Positions 24,354 through 32,944 of a DNA stretch of 64,000 nucleotides are shown in pieces. The stretch's first letter is position 1; the number at the start of each line of letters is the position of its first letter. Source of the stretch: Paracoccus stylophorae (GTDB lineage: Bacteria; Pseudomonadota; Alphaproteobacteria; Rhodobacterales; Rhodobacteraceae); assembly GCF_028553765.1 (NCBI RefSeq), contig NZ_CP067134.1, forward strand, positions 343,501 through 407,500. The letters run 5' to 3'. Below the pieces are notes generated by a model. The model had not been told where the DNA came from, did no database searches, and worked only from the letters and a program-made list of their open reading frames with translations. The position numbers and the translations under genes were made by a program.

Positions 24354-25355
24354 ATGTCGCTGCATTTCAAGGCCATCAGCGAAGATCGACCCGGCCCCGT
24401 CTGGGCCGGGTTGTTCGACCTGTTCTGGCCGTCCTATCGCAGATGGTGGGCGTCCGAGGGCGTGTTCGGGCGGCCGACCTATCGCGAATGCCGCATCGCC
24501 ATTGCCACGCATATGCCGGAAATCCTGCCGCTTTACGAGGAATTGTGCGAACTGGCCGGCGGCGGCGACAGCCAGGCCCGGTTTCTCAGCTTCTATTGTC
24601 CGCCGCGCTATCTGTCGGGGTGCAGCCAGGCGATCTGGCAGGGCGACCGGCCGCTGCTGGTGCGCAATTACGACTATCACCCCGGCGCCTTCGACGCGAT
24701 CCTGCTGGCGACGCGCTGGCAGGGGCGGCGCGTCATCGGGATGAGCGACGGGATGTTCGGCCTGATCGACGGCATGAACGATGCGGGCCTGTCGCTGTCG
24801 CTGACCTTCGGCGGGCGGCGCGAGGTGGGCGAGGGGTTCGGCATCCCGCTGATCCTGCGCTATATCCTGCAAACCTGCGAAACGCTGGACGACGCCGCCG
24901 CCGTGCTGCAACGCGTGCCTTGTCACATGAGCTATAACGTCACCGTTCTGGACCGGCAGCGACGCTATTTCACCGCCTATCTGACGCCCGACCGGCCCTC
25001 GATCATCTCGCGCGTGCCGGTGGCGACCAACCATCAGGAACGGGTGGAATGGTCCAGCCACGCCCGCTTTACCGCGACGGTGGAACGGCAGCGTTTCCTG
25101 TTGAACCGGCTGACCATGCACCCCGAGACGCAGGACCGCTTCATCGGCGTGTTCCTGCGCCCGCCGCTGTATTCCACGGCCTTCTCATCGGGGTTCGGCA
25201 CGCTTTACACTGCCGCCTACATGCCGGCCGAGGGCAAGATGCAGGTCTGGTGGCCCGATCACGTCTGGACCCACAGCCTGAACGATTTTCACGCCGGATC
25301 GCAGTTCATCCTGATCCCCGGCGCCGCGCCGCCGCCGCCGCCGCTGATGGGCTGA
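24354..25355 (+). CDS. C45-type Ntn hydrolase (acyl-CoA:6-APA acyltransferase-like)
   Basis: 333 aa. The autoprocessing site of the family is visible as YLSGCSQAIW, with Gly89 before the likely nucleophile Cys90. RPLLVRNYDYHPGAFDA follows, as in peptidase family C45 and isopenicillin N acyltransferase. FGLIDGMNDAGLSLSLTFGGR and PVATNHQE supply the other conserved Ntn strands. Members cleave or form amides between acyl groups and amines. Processing would give subunits of about 89 and 244 residues. There is no signal peptide, so it should act in the cytosol. It pairs with the ATP-grasp gene (8-bp gap). A make-and-break pair for one amide is inferred. Its last 67 bases overlap cobF on the other strand. 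Confidence 0.82.
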   Translation: MSLHFKAISEDRPGPVWAGLFDLFWPSYRRWWASEGVFGRPTYRECRIAIATHMPEILPLYEELCELAGGGDSQARFLSFYCPPRYLSGCSQAIWQGDRPLLVRNYDYHPGAFDAILLATRWQGRRVIGMSDGMFGLIDGMNDAGLSLSLTFGGRREVGEGFGIPLILRYILQTCETLDDAAAVLQRVPCHMSYNVTVLDRQRRYFTAYLTPDRPSIISRVPVATNHQERVEWSSHARFTATVERQRFLLNRLTMHPETQDRFIGVFLRPPLYSTAFSSGFGTLYTAAYMPAEGKMQVWWPDHVWTHSLNDFHAGSQFILIPGAAPPPPPLMG

Positions 25356-26098
25356 TCGCGCCGCAGCAGATAGATGTCCATGATCCAGCCATGCGCCGCA
25401 CGCGCGCGGGCACGGGCGCGGACGATGCGCGGACCGGCCTCGGTCAGCGGGCCGTGATCCAGGATCTGGCCGGCCATGCCCACGAACCCGCCCCACCAGA
25501 TCCGCAGCCCATCCGGCGGCAGCGCGCGGAACGAACATGCGCCGTCCAGCATGACGACGACGGTATCGGCACCCTCGGGCCAGCCGTGATCGCGCAGCCT
25601 GCGCCCGGTGGTGATCTGTACCGGCGCGCCGATCCGGTTCAGCGGGATGGCGTGCGCCGCGCAAAGCGCCTGGATCGCGGTGATGCCCGGTATGACGCGG
25701 CAGGTCAGCGGCAGGTCCAGACGCCCGGCAATGCGCAGCGTGCTGTCATACAGCGACGGATCGCCCCAGACCAGCAGCGCGACCCGCCCCGAAAGCCGGG
25801 GCAGATGCGCCGCGATGCAGGCCCGCCAGGCCGCCGCGATGGCGTCGTGCCAGCAATCGACGCCGCGGCGATAATCCGCCGCGCCGTCGTCGCGCTGCGG
25901 CAGGTCGAACTCGACGATGCGCGTCGCCGGGCCTGCGTGACGGGCGCAGATGTCACGTCGCAACCCGGCCAGATCCTGCTTGTCCGCGCCTTTCAGCGGG
26001 ATCAGGATCAGATCGGCCCCGGCGATTTCGGCCGCCGCCTGCAAGGTCAGATGATCGGGATTGCCGGTTCCGATCCCGATCAGCGTCAATTCGATCAT
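25289..26098 (-). CDS. cobF: Precorrin-6A synthase (deacetylating)
   Basis: 269 aa from ATG 26098 (MIELTLIGIGTGNPDHLTLQ); the longer frame upstream is non-coding. The SAM-methyltransferase (tetrapyrrole methylase) fold shows the G-x-G-x-G-P-like start, LLVWGDPSLYDSTL and the CRVIPGITAIQALCA loop. CobF methylates C1 of precorrin-5 with loss of acetate in aerobic cobalamin synthesis. It lies 49 bp downstream of cbiM and should share its riboswitch-controlled transcript. It is separated from the other cob genes by the cbiM leader. The C-terminal Gly-rich tail overlaps the end of the C45 gene by 67 bp. Confidence 0.93.
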   Translation of the reverse strand: MIELTLIGIGTGNPDHLTLQAAAEIAGADLILIPLKGADKQDLAGLRRDICARHAGPATRIVEFDLPQRDDGAADYRRGVDCWHDAIAAAWRACIAAHLPRLSGRVALLVWGDPSLYDSTLRIAGRLDLPLTCRVIPGITAIQALCAAHAIPLNRIGAPVQITTGRRLRDHGWPEGADTVVVMLDGACSFRALPPDGLRIWWGGFVGMAGQILDHGPLTEAGPRIVRARARARAAHGWIMDIYLLRRDQPISGGGGGAAPGIRMNCDPA

Positions 26099-26147
26099 GC
26101 GGGCGTTCCGTGCGGCGCGGGCAAGGGGCCGCGCCGCCCCTGTCGCG

Positions 26148-26813
26148 TCAGGCGAACAGCCGGGGCGTGACCAGCCCACTGCGCCGCAGCCCGTGCAGCG
26201 ACTTGGCCCCGGCCAGCACCGCCAGATCGACCAGCGGCTCGATCAGCACGACCATCATGTAGGCGGCGCCGAACGTGGCGATCCCGCCGATCCCGGCAAG
26301 ACCCTGGCCATAGATCGCCCAGAACGCGACCCAGACCACGACCCCGCCCTGATAGGCGGTCGACAGCGCCAGCGCCTGACCATAGCGCAGATCGACATAG
26401 GGCGTGTGCGGCGCGATGATCCGGCGCGCCAGCGCCTGCACCGCGAACAGCGGCACCAGCAGCGTGGTCACGTTCATGCCGAATTGCGGCAGATCGAAGG
26501 GCGCGAAGAACAGACCCTGAAGCAGCAGCCCCATCGCCAGCCCGATGGCCGCAGGCGCCGCGCCGAACAGCAGGAACAGGGTCGAGCCGAGGATGAAATG
26601 CACCTCGGACACGCCGACGGGGAAATGCGGCAGGATCTGGAAGAAGGTGAAGACGCCGGCCGTGCTGATCGCGCTGCGCGCCAGCAAAGAGCCGATGCCG
26701 CGTTCGCGTATCGCCGTCAGCGCCTCGCGCGCGGCATACAGCCCCGCACCGGCGGCGGTGGCATAGCTGAGCGCGAGCTTCGCGCCGGTGACGATTCCGG
26801 GTTCGATATGCAT
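26148..26813 (-). CDS. cbiM: CbiM-type ECF cobalt transporter substrate-binding membrane component
   Basis: 221 aa with six or seven hydrophobic helices. The N-terminal MHIEPG corresponds to the MHIPDG motif of CbiM, where His2 coordinates the metal. LPHFPVGVSEVHFILGSTL is the second conserved segment with His residues. It should bind Co2+ and translocate it with energy-coupling partners. No cbiN, cbiQ or cbiO is present in the window; the partners are elsewhere or it works alone, as reported for some solitary CbiM proteins. A cobalamin riboswitch precedes it. AAGGAG lies 6-11 bases before the ATG, directly after a small hairpin (26828-26845), so control is probably at translation. Confidence 0.9.
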   Translation of the reverse strand: MHIEPGIVTGAKLALSYATAAGAGLYAAREALTAIRERGIGSLLARSAISTAGVFTFFQILPHFPVGVSEVHFILGSTLFLLFGAAPAAIGLAMGLLLQGLFFAPFDLPQFGMNVTTLLVPLFAVQALARRIIAPHTPYVDLRYGQALALSTAYQGGVVVWVAFWAIYGQGLAGIGGIATFGAAYMMVVLIEPLVDLAVLAGAKSLHGLRRSGLVTPRLFA

Positions 26814-26858
26814 GTCAGTCTCCTTGTGCCGTCACACCCGACGGCTGGTGGCGATGTG

Positions 26859-27058
26859 CTGATGGCCGGTTTCCTGGCTTGCGGGTCGATGCGTGGCTTC
26901 GGCCTTCCCCGGCCCTTCAGGGCCCAGTGGCGTTGTCGAAGCACGCTCTCCGCATACAGTCGCGGGGGCGGCTGGGGCTTCGGGCGCCGCGATTTGGTCC
27001 GCCCTTCCCCATTCCCGATGAAGCCCGACGCATTCGCGTCATGACGGGCACCGATCAG
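26859..27058 (-). promoter_or_regulatory. Cobalamin (B12) riboswitch upstream of cbiM-cobF
   Basis: Read on the minus strand, the order is CTGATCGGTGCC, GGGAATGGGGAAG, CAGCCGCCCCCGCGACTGTA, CACTGGGCCC...GGGGAAGGCCG, then the B12 box AAGCCAGGAAACCGGCCATCAG (last part 26859-26880). The ends pair (CTGAT with ATCAG) as P1. These are the conserved blocks of the cobalamin aptamer. A 6-bp hairpin GCCGTC/GACGGC (26828-26845) next to the cbiM Shine-Dalgarno is the likely expression platform. Adenosylcobalamin would switch off cobalt uptake and cobF. Confidence 0.93.
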
Positions 27059-27089
27059 GGGTTCAGATAGACGCGTTCGCGACCGCGGG

Positions 27090-28421
27090 TCAAGCCGTGG
27101 CGGCCCGCGCGATCAGGTGAAAGAAGCTGCCGGTGATCTGCCCGCCGCCGGGCATGGCGCGGAACGACCCGGTTTCCGGCACCTCGGTGCCGTTCGCGTC
27201 GCAGGCGCGGGCCAGCGGCGCATCCGGCTGCGACAGGATCGTGGCATAGTGGAATTCATGGCCGCGCAGCGCCGTGCCCGCCGCCATTCCCGGCATGGGC
27301 TGCGACAGCACCGCGCGGCGATAGCCAAGATGCATCTTCCGGCTGTGGTAGCTTGTCTCAAGCCCCAGAAGCCCGACCATCGCGTGACGATGCCCGTCCG
27401 CATCGACCAGCCCCGCGCCCAGTGCCATATAGCCGCCGCATTCGCCGTGCACCGGGCGGGTCCGGGCGAATCGCGTCAGCCCCGCGTGGAACGCCCGCGC
27501 GGCGGCGATGCGCCCGGCATGCAGTTCGGGATAGCCGCCGGGCAGCCAGCAGGCATCGGCGCTGTCGTCGGGGACCTCATCGGCCAGCGGCGAAAAGGGC
27601 AGGATCGTCGCCCCCTGCCGGCGCCATTCCGCCAGCAGATGCGGATAGACGAAGCTGAAGGCGGCATCGCGCGCCAGCGCGATCCGCCCGCCCGGCGGCG
27701 GCACCGGCCGATGCGGCTTCGACCCGGCTGCGGCCCGCGCGCCCGCCGCCGCCACGATGGCGTCCAGATCGCAATGCGCGGCCACGAAGTGGGCCGCATG
27801 GCGCAGGATGTCGTCCAGTTCTGCGGTTTCCTCGGCCTGGACCAGACCCAGATGCCGTTCCGGCAACTCGATATTGCCGCGCCGGGGCAGCGCGCCCAGA
27901 ACTGTGATGCCGGCCCGGGCCATGCCCTCGCGGATCAGCGCGTCGTGGCGCGGCGAGGCGACGCGGTTCAGCACCACGCCCGCGAAGGGCAGATCGGGGC
28001 GCAGCGTGGCAAACCCCCGCGCCACCGCCGCCGCCGACTGCGCCTGGCCCGACACGTCCAGGATCAGCACCACCGGCCAGCCCATCAGCGACGCGATCTC
28101 GGCGCTGGAACCGATGCCCGTCTCGCCCGCACGGGCGACGCCGTCGAACAGCCCCATCGACCCCTCGGCCAGCACCAGATCGGCGTCCTGTGCCAGCCCT
28201 GCATGGGCCGCGATCTGGCCCGCGCCCATCGCCCAGCTGTCCAGATTGAACGATGCCCGCCCCGAGGCGGCCAGATGAAACGCCGGGTCGATATAGTCCG
28301 GCCCGGACTTGAACGGCTGCACCGTCAGCCCGCGCCGGCGCAGCGCCGCCAGCAGGCCCAGCATCAGCACCGTCTTGCCGGTGCCCGATGCGGGCGCGGA
28401 GATCATCAGCCCCGGCGTCAT
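27090..28421 (-). CDS. cobB: Hydrogenobyrinic (cobyrinic) acid a,c-diamide synthase
   Basis: 443 aa from ATG 28421, which overlaps the cobM stop as ATGA; the upstream extension of the frame lies inside cobM and is discarded. The N-terminal P-loop is [18 protein letters not shown] with [14 protein letters not shown]. The C-terminal class-I glutamine amidotransferase domain has [14 protein letters not shown], the nucleophile Cys in [11 protein letters not shown], and HEFHYATI. The enzyme amidates the a and c carboxylates using ATP and glutamine. It is the last gene of the cobL-cobE-cobM-cobB group. The cbiM riboswitch begins 32 bp after its stop. Confidence 0.95.
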   Translation of the reverse strand: MTPGLMISAPASGTGKTVLMLGLLAALRRRGLTVQPFKSGPDYIDPAFHLAASGRASFNLDSWAMGAGQIAAHAGLAQDADLVLAEGSMGLFDGVARAGETGIGSSAEIASLMGWPVVLILDVSGQAQSAAAVARGFATLRPDLPFAGVVLNRVASPRHDALIREGMARAGITVLGALPRRGNIELPERHLGLVQAEETAELDDILRHAAHFVAAHCDLDAIVAAAGARAAAGSKPHRPVPPPGGRIALARDAAFSFVYPHLLAEWRRQGATILPFSPLADEVPDDSADACWLPGGYPELHAGRIAAARAFHAGLTRFARTRPVHGECGGYMALGAGLVDADGHRHAMVGLLGLETSYHSRKMHLGYRRAVLSQPMPGMAAGTALRGHEFHYATILSQPDAPLARACDANGTEVPETGSFRAMPGGGQITGSFFHLIARAATA

Positions 28422-29203
28422 TCCGGCACCGTTCCGGGAAAGCGCGGCGCAGGCCCCGTGGGGCGGTATCGGCGGTCGTAACCGGCGGCGTAAAGGCGGC
28501 TGTCGTCGAACCCGTCGGCCGCCAGCGCCGGGCCGACCAGGATCAGCGCGGTCCGGTCGATGCCTTCTGTCTGTGCCGCGACGGTGGCCAGCGTGGCGCG
28601 GATCAGCTTCTGATCCGGCCAGCTTGCCCGCCACACCACCGCCACCGGACAGTCGGCACCGTAATGCGGCGTCAGATCGTCGATGACACGATCCAGCGCG
28701 TGAATGGACAGGTGGATCGCCAGCGTCGCGCCGGTGCGGGCGAAATTCGCCAGCGTCTCGCCCGCAGGCATGGCCGAGGCGCGGCCCGGCGTCCGGGTCA
28801 GCACGACGGATTGCGCCACGCCCGGCAAGGTCAGTTCCGCCTCCAGCGCGGCTGCGGCGGCCGCGAAGGCCGGCACGCCCGGCGTGATCCGATACGGGAT
28901 GTCCAGCCCGCGCAGCCGGCGCAACTGTTCGCCCATCGCGGACCAGATGGAGAGATCGCCCGAATGAAGCCGCGCCACGTCAAGCCCCCGCGCATGGGCC
29001 TCCTGCATCTCGGCGATGATGTCGTCCAGGCTCAGCGGGGCGGTGTTCACGATCCGCGCGCCCTGCGGGCAATGGGACAGCAGGGCGGGCGGCACCAGCG
29101 ATCCGGCGTAAAGACAGACCGGGCAGGCGGCGATCAGGTCGCGGCCGCGCAGCGTGATCAGATCGGCCGCGCCGGGTCCGGCGCCGATGAAATTGACGGT
29201 CAT
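28418..29203 (-). CDS. cobM: Precorrin-4 C11-methyltransferase
   Basis: 261 aa. The tetrapyrrole methylase start [20 protein letters not shown], the YAGSLVP motif, the [11 protein letters not shown] segment (specific for CobM/CbiF) and [13 protein letters not shown] are all present. The enzyme adds the C11 methyl to precorrin-4 to give precorrin-5. It is coupled by ATGA overlaps to cobE upstream (29200) and cobB downstream (28418). Confidence 0.96.
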   Translation of the reverse strand: MTVNFIGAGPGAADLITLRGRDLIAACPVCLYAGSLVPPALLSHCPQGARIVNTAPLSLDDIIAEMQEAHARGLDVARLHSGDLSIWSAMGEQLRRLRGLDIPYRITPGVPAFAAAAAALEAELTLPGVAQSVVLTRTPGRASAMPAGETLANFARTGATLAIHLSIHALDRVIDDLTPHYGADCPVAVVWRASWPDQKLIRATLATVAAQTEGIDRTALILVGPALAADGFDDSRLYAAGYDRRYRPTGPAPRFPGTVPE

Positions 29204-29547
29204 TCGCGTGTCTCGCTTTCGGCGATGGCGGCGGTGGCGCGACCGCAGCGGCTGAGGACCCGGGCAACGACGATCCGCGCGCCCGGCCCGCAGGCGGCCA
29301 GCGCGGCGGCCTCGGCGACCGAGCCGGTGCGGTGCAGGGCGTGGATGCGGGCGGAACGGGTGGGCGTGGCGATGTCGCCGACCGCGACGACATGGACGGG
29401 CAGGCCCAGGGCCGCGACATTTTCGCGCCGTGCGGCGATGGTGGCCAGCGCGGCGACGGGACCGGCCTGCGCCTCGGCCCGCGCCAGCGCATCGCGCAGG
29501 GCGGCAGGCGGGGCGTCCGCGCGGCAGCCGATGCCCGCGACCTTCAT
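29200..29547 (-). CDS. cobE: Cobalamin biosynthesis protein CobE (CbiG C-terminal-like)
   Basis: 115 aa from ATG 29547, chosen because it overlaps the cobL stop as ATGA; an in-frame ATG five codons earlier is possible. [13 protein letters not shown] is the typical start of CobE/CbiG_C proteins, followed by [14 protein letters not shown] and [15 protein letters not shown]. CbiG opens the C20 lactone in the anaerobic route. CobE is its aerobic counterpart domain with no agreed activity, possibly binding late precorrins. Co-translation with cobL and cobM supports a pathway role. Confidence 0.9.
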   Translation of the reverse strand: MKVAGIGCRADAPPAALRDALARAEAQAGPVAALATIAARRENVAALGLPVHVVAVGDIATPTRSARIHALHRTGSVAEAAALAACGPGARIVVARVLSRCGRATAAIAESETRE

Positions 29548-30734
29548 CGCTGCACCTGCCATTGCGTTACCGGCCGCGCCGGTTGCCAGCCGCGCATCTG
29601 GCCCAACGGCGCGGCCTCGGCAATCTCGATCCGCTGCAGCAGGCCGCCATGGCGTGCGTGCAGGTCGGCCAGCAGCGCCTCGGTCTCAAGCGTCACGGCA
29701 TTGGCGACCAGCCGCGCGCCGGGCGGCAGCAGCGGCCACAAAATCTGGAACAGGGGGGCATCGCCGCCGCCGCCGACAAAGACCGCATCCGGTTCGGGCA
29801 GACCGGACAACGCCGCCGGTGCCGCGCCGGGACACAGCGTCACCCGGCCCTCAAGCCCGAAAGAGCCGATATTGGCCGCGATGTTGCGCTGACGGGTTTC
29901 GCGCGGCTCGATGGTCCAGGCCCGCCCGCCGGCCAGCGCCCATTCGAACGATATTGCGCCCGACCCGCCGCCGATGTCCCACAGGATCTCGTCCGGTCGC
30001 GGCGCAAGCGAGGCCAGCGTCAGCGCGCGGATCGCGGGCCGGGTGATCTGGCCGTCATGCGAAAACAGCGCCTGCGCGCGTCCGGGCACCGTCGCCATGC
30101 CGGTGCCGCGCGGCAGATCGTCGCCGTCCAGCGCCACCGCGACGGGCGCATCCTTCTGCCCGTCGCCGAACCCGGCCGCGCGACAGCGGCGCAGCCGTTC
30201 CTGCTGGCCGCCGACCCGTTCCAGCACCGTCATGTTCATCGCGCCCATGTCCTGCGCCGTCAGCCAGCGCGCCAGCTGCGCGGGCGCGTCGCCGTCGCGC
30301 AGCGTGGCGATGATCCGGCAGCCGCGCGCCAGATGCGGCCGCATCTTTGCCAGCGGCGCGGCGTGCAGGCCCAGACAGGTCGTGTCCTCGATCCGCCAGC
30401 CCAGACGCGCCGCGACCAGCGAGAAGATCCCCGGCGCCGGCAGGGCGCGCCATTCGTCTGCCTGAAGATGCGCGGTCAGGCTGCCGCCCGCGCCGAACCA
30501 GAACGGATCGCCCGAGGCCAGGACCACGACCGGCCGCCCGCGCTGCGCCAGAACCGGGGCGATGTCGAACGGCACCGGCCATTCCCGCCCGCGCGCGCCC
30601 GCCCCCGCCAGCGCCAGATGGCGCGGACCGCCGAAGACCAGATCGGCGCGCGACAGCAGCGACCGGCTTGCATCCGTCATGCCTTGCAGGCCATCCTCGG
30701 TGATGCCGATGATCGTCAACCAGGGGTCGCCCAT
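29544..30734 (-). CDS. cobL: Precorrin-6Y C5,C15-methyltransferase (decarboxylating)
   Basis: 396 aa from ATG 30734 ([19 protein letters not shown]). Two domains are visible: a CobL/CbiE methylase domain (residues ~1-200; [26 protein letters not shown]) and a CbiT domain (residues ~205-396; [19 protein letters not shown], a class-I SAM fold, with [10 protein letters not shown]). It methylates C5 and C15 and decarboxylates the C12 acetate. Its start codon shares the bases CATG with the start of cobK on the other strand, so its promoter, if any, lies within cobK. Otherwise it is transcribed by readthrough from cobJ. Confidence 0.95.
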   Translation of the reverse strand: MGDPWLTIIGITEDGLQGMTDASRSLLSRADLVFGGPRHLALAGAGARGREWPVPFDIAPVLAQRGRPVVVLASGDPFWFGAGGSLTAHLQADEWRALPAPGIFSLVAARLGWRIEDTTCLGLHAAPLAKMRPHLARGCRIIATLRDGDAPAQLARWLTAQDMGAMNMTVLERVGGQQERLRRCRAAGFGDGQKDAPVAVALDGDDLPRGTGMATVPGRAQALFSHDGQITRPAIRALTLASLAPRPDEILWDIGGGSGAISFEWALAGGRAWTIEPRETRQRNIAANIGSFGLEGRVTLCPGAAPAALSGLPEPDAVFVGGGGDAPLFQILWPLLPPGARLVANAVTLETEALLADLHARHGGLLQRIEIAEAAPLGQMRGWQPARPVTQWQVQR

Positions 30735-31491
30735 GTCACGCATCCTTCTTCTGGGCGGCACGGCCGAGGCCGGCGCGCTGGCGCGGCTGCTGGCCGGGGC
30801 GGGGATGGACGCGGTCTATTCCTATGCCGGGCGCACGGCGCGGCCGGCGGCGCAGCCGCTGCAGACCCGGATCGGGGGGTTCGGCGGCGCGACGGGGCTG
30901 GCCGACTATCTGCGCGCGCACCGGATCGGGCGCATCATCGACGCGACCCATCCTTTCGCGGCCCGGATCAGCCGCAACGCCATCGACGCCGCGAGCCAGA
31001 CCGGGGTGCCGATCCTGTCGCTTCAGCGCCCGGCATGGGAGGCGGAGGCCGGCGATGACTGGCATCGCGTGCCCGATCTTGCGGCGGCGGCCGTGGCCCT
31101 GCCCGATCGTCCCGCGCATGTATTTCTGGCCCTCGGACGGCAGCATCTGCAGGCGTTTGCGGGGATGCCGCATCGCTGGCTGCTGCGGCTGGTCGATCCG
31201 CCCGCGGGGCCGCTGCCGCTGCCCGGTGCCCATGCGGTCGTGGCGCGCGGGCCGTTCACGCCCGCCGACGATCAGGCGCTGCTGTCCGCCCATGGGATCA
31301 CCCATGTCATCGCCCGCGATGCCGGCGGCGACGGGGCGCGGGCCAAGCTGGTGGCGGCGCGGCGTCTGCGCCTGCCGGTGATCCTGATCGACCGGCCGGT
31401 GGTGCCCGTCCGCCGGATCGTCGCGACCCCCGAAGATGCGATGCGGTGGCTGCATCAGACGCCCGCCGCCCTGGCGCTGCGCGGGGTATAG
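30733..31491 (+). CDS. cobK: Precorrin-6A reductase
   Basis: 252 aa from ATG 30733. The NADPH site is RILLLGGTAEAGALARLLAG. RIIDATHPFAARISRNAIDA is the CobK/CbiJ family signature, followed by RPAWE and RGPFTPADDQALL. It reduces the precorrin-6A macrocycle to precorrin-6B (dihydro). It is the only gene of the inner cob block on the plus strand. It starts head-to-head with cobL sharing CATG and its last 37 bases overlap cobJ, so it is antisense-sandwiched. The promoter must lie inside cobL. Confidence 0.95.
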   Translation: MSRILLLGGTAEAGALARLLAGAGMDAVYSYAGRTARPAAQPLQTRIGGFGGATGLADYLRAHRIGRIIDATHPFAARISRNAIDAASQTGVPILSLQRPAWEAEAGDDWHRVPDLAAAAVALPDRPAHVFLALGRQHLQAFAGMPHRWLLRLVDPPAGPLPLPGAHAVVARGPFTPADDQALLSAHGITHVIARDAGGDGARAKLVAARRLRLPVILIDRPVVPVRRIVATPEDAMRWLHQTPAALALRGV

Positions 31492-32198
31492 ACCCACCGC
31501 CCGACCCGCCGCGTGGCCCTGTTGCCGACCAGCACCACGGTCCGCATGTCGGCCATGTCGGGCGTGGCCTGCGCCAGCGACACGATCCGCAGATCCTCGT
31601 CCGGGGTGGACACGGCGCGGGCAAAGACCATCAGCCGCTGCGGCTCGCATTCCGCGCGCAGGATGTCGAGGACGCGGGCGAACCCGTCGGGCCGGCTGGC
31701 CGAGCGGGGGTTGTAGAACGCCATGGCGAAATCGCCGCGCGCGGCGTGGCGCAGCCGGCGTTCGATGATCGCAAAGGGCTTCAGGTTGTCGGACAGGTTG
31801 ATGGCGCAGAAATCATGGCCCAAGGGCGCGCCCGCGCGGGCGGCAGCGGCCAGCATGGCGGTGATGCCCGGCAGCACGCGGATATCGGCGTCGCGGTCGG
31901 GCCGTTCCTCCAGCACCTCGAACAGGGCCGAGGCCATCGCGAACACGCCCGGATCGCCCGAGGAGACGATCACCACCCGCAGCCCCTGCGCCGCCATGTC
32001 CAGCGCGTGGCGCGCGCGGTCGGTTTCCGCGCGGTTGTCCGACGGGTGCAGCCGCAGCCCCGCGCGCGGCGCGATGCGCGCGACATAGGGGATATAGCCG
32101 ACGACATCCGTCGCCTCGGCCAGCGCGTCGCTGACCTCGGGCGTGATCTGCGCCGCATCGCCCGGGCCCAGCCCGGCCACGGTGACCCACCCGGTCAT
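31455..32198 (-). CDS. cobJ: Precorrin-3B C17-methyltransferase
   Basis: 247 aa. WVTVAGLGPGDAAQITPEV, VVGYIPYVARI, VVIVSSGDPGVFAMASALFE, IRVLPGITAMLAAAARAGAP and MAFYNPRS are the successive CobJ/CbiH motifs. It methylates C17 and drives ring contraction of precorrin-3B to precorrin-4. Its start overlaps the cobI stop (ATGA, 32195-32198), and its 3' end overlaps cobK by 37 bp. It is the last gene of the riboswitch-controlled seven-gene operon. Confidence 0.96.
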   Translation of the reverse strand: MTGWVTVAGLGPGDAAQITPEVSDALAEATDVVGYIPYVARIAPRAGLRLHPSDNRAETDRARHALDMAAQGLRVVIVSSGDPGVFAMASALFEVLEERPDRDADIRVLPGITAMLAAAARAGAPLGHDFCAINLSDNLKPFAIIERRLRHAARGDFAMAFYNPRSASRPDGFARVLDILRAECEPQRLMVFARAVSTPDEDLRIVSLAQATPDMADMRTVVLVGNRATRRVGRWVYTPRSARAAGV

Positions 32199-32944
32199 TC
32201 CGCGGCCTCGGCCAGCAGGGCGGGGCGGCGTCCGTGACCGTGCACCATCACGATGGCGAAATAGGGGCAGTCGGTGTCAGGGGACTCGGCCAGACGGACG
32301 ATGCGCTGGCCGGGCATGGTCCCGCGTTCGATCAGCCACGCCGCGTCCAGCCGGCCGGCCTGGGCCAGCGCGCGGCGGATCTTGGGCAGGTTGCGGCCGG
32401 TCTTCATCACCACCAGCGCGTCCGCGCCCGCCACCCGCCGCGCCAGCTCGGCCTCGGGCAGGGTGCCCATCAGCACCGCCAGCACATCGTCGCCCCAGGT
32501 GATCGGCTGGCCGGTGGCGTGCCAGCATCCGGCCATGCCGGGGATGCCGGGGATGACCTCGACCCGGGCGCGGGCGTGCAGGCGCGCGTGCAGATGCATG
32601 AACGAGCCGTAGAAGAACGGATCACCCTCGCACAGCACCACCACATCGTCGTGCATGGCCAGCGCGGCCAGCCGGTCGGCCCAGCCGTCATAGAATCGCG
32701 CCAGCAGATCGTTGTAATCGGCGCCGTCGAAGGGCAGTTCGGTCGTGACCGGGTATTCCATCGGATATTCGCGCACCTCGCGGTCCAGCATGTCCGCCAC
32801 GATGCGGCGCGCCTGTCCCTGACGGCCCGCCTTGCGGAAATACGCCACCTGTCGGGCGGACCGGATGGCGCGGTCGGCGCGGACCGAGATCAGGTCGGGA
32901 TCGCCCGGTCCCAGCCCGGCGCAGATGATCTTGCCCATCGTCAT
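32195..32944 (-). CDS. cobI: Precorrin-2 C20-methyltransferase
   Basis: 249 aa if started at ATG 32944, which overlaps the cobH stop; an ATG at 32938 (MGKIICAGLGPGDPD) is an equal candidate. Motifs are CAGLGPGDPDLISVRADRAI, VAYFRKAGRQGQARRI, VVLCEGDPFFYGSFMHLHAR, VIPGIPGMAGCWHATG and VVMKTGRNLPKIRRAL. It adds the C20 methyl to precorrin-2, the entry step to precorrin-3A. It is translationally coupled to cobH and cobJ. Confidence 0.95.
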   Translation of the reverse strand: MTMGKIICAGLGPGDPDLISVRADRAIRSARQVAYFRKAGRQGQARRIVADMLDREVREYPMEYPVTTELPFDGADYNDLLARFYDGWADRLAALAMHDDVVVLCEGDPFFYGSFMHLHARLHARARVEVIPGIPGMAGCWHATGQPITWGDDVLAVLMGTLPEAELARRVAGADALVVMKTGRNLPKIRRALAQAGRLDAAWLIERGTMPGQRIVRLAESPDTDCPYFAIVMVHGHGRRPALLAEAAE

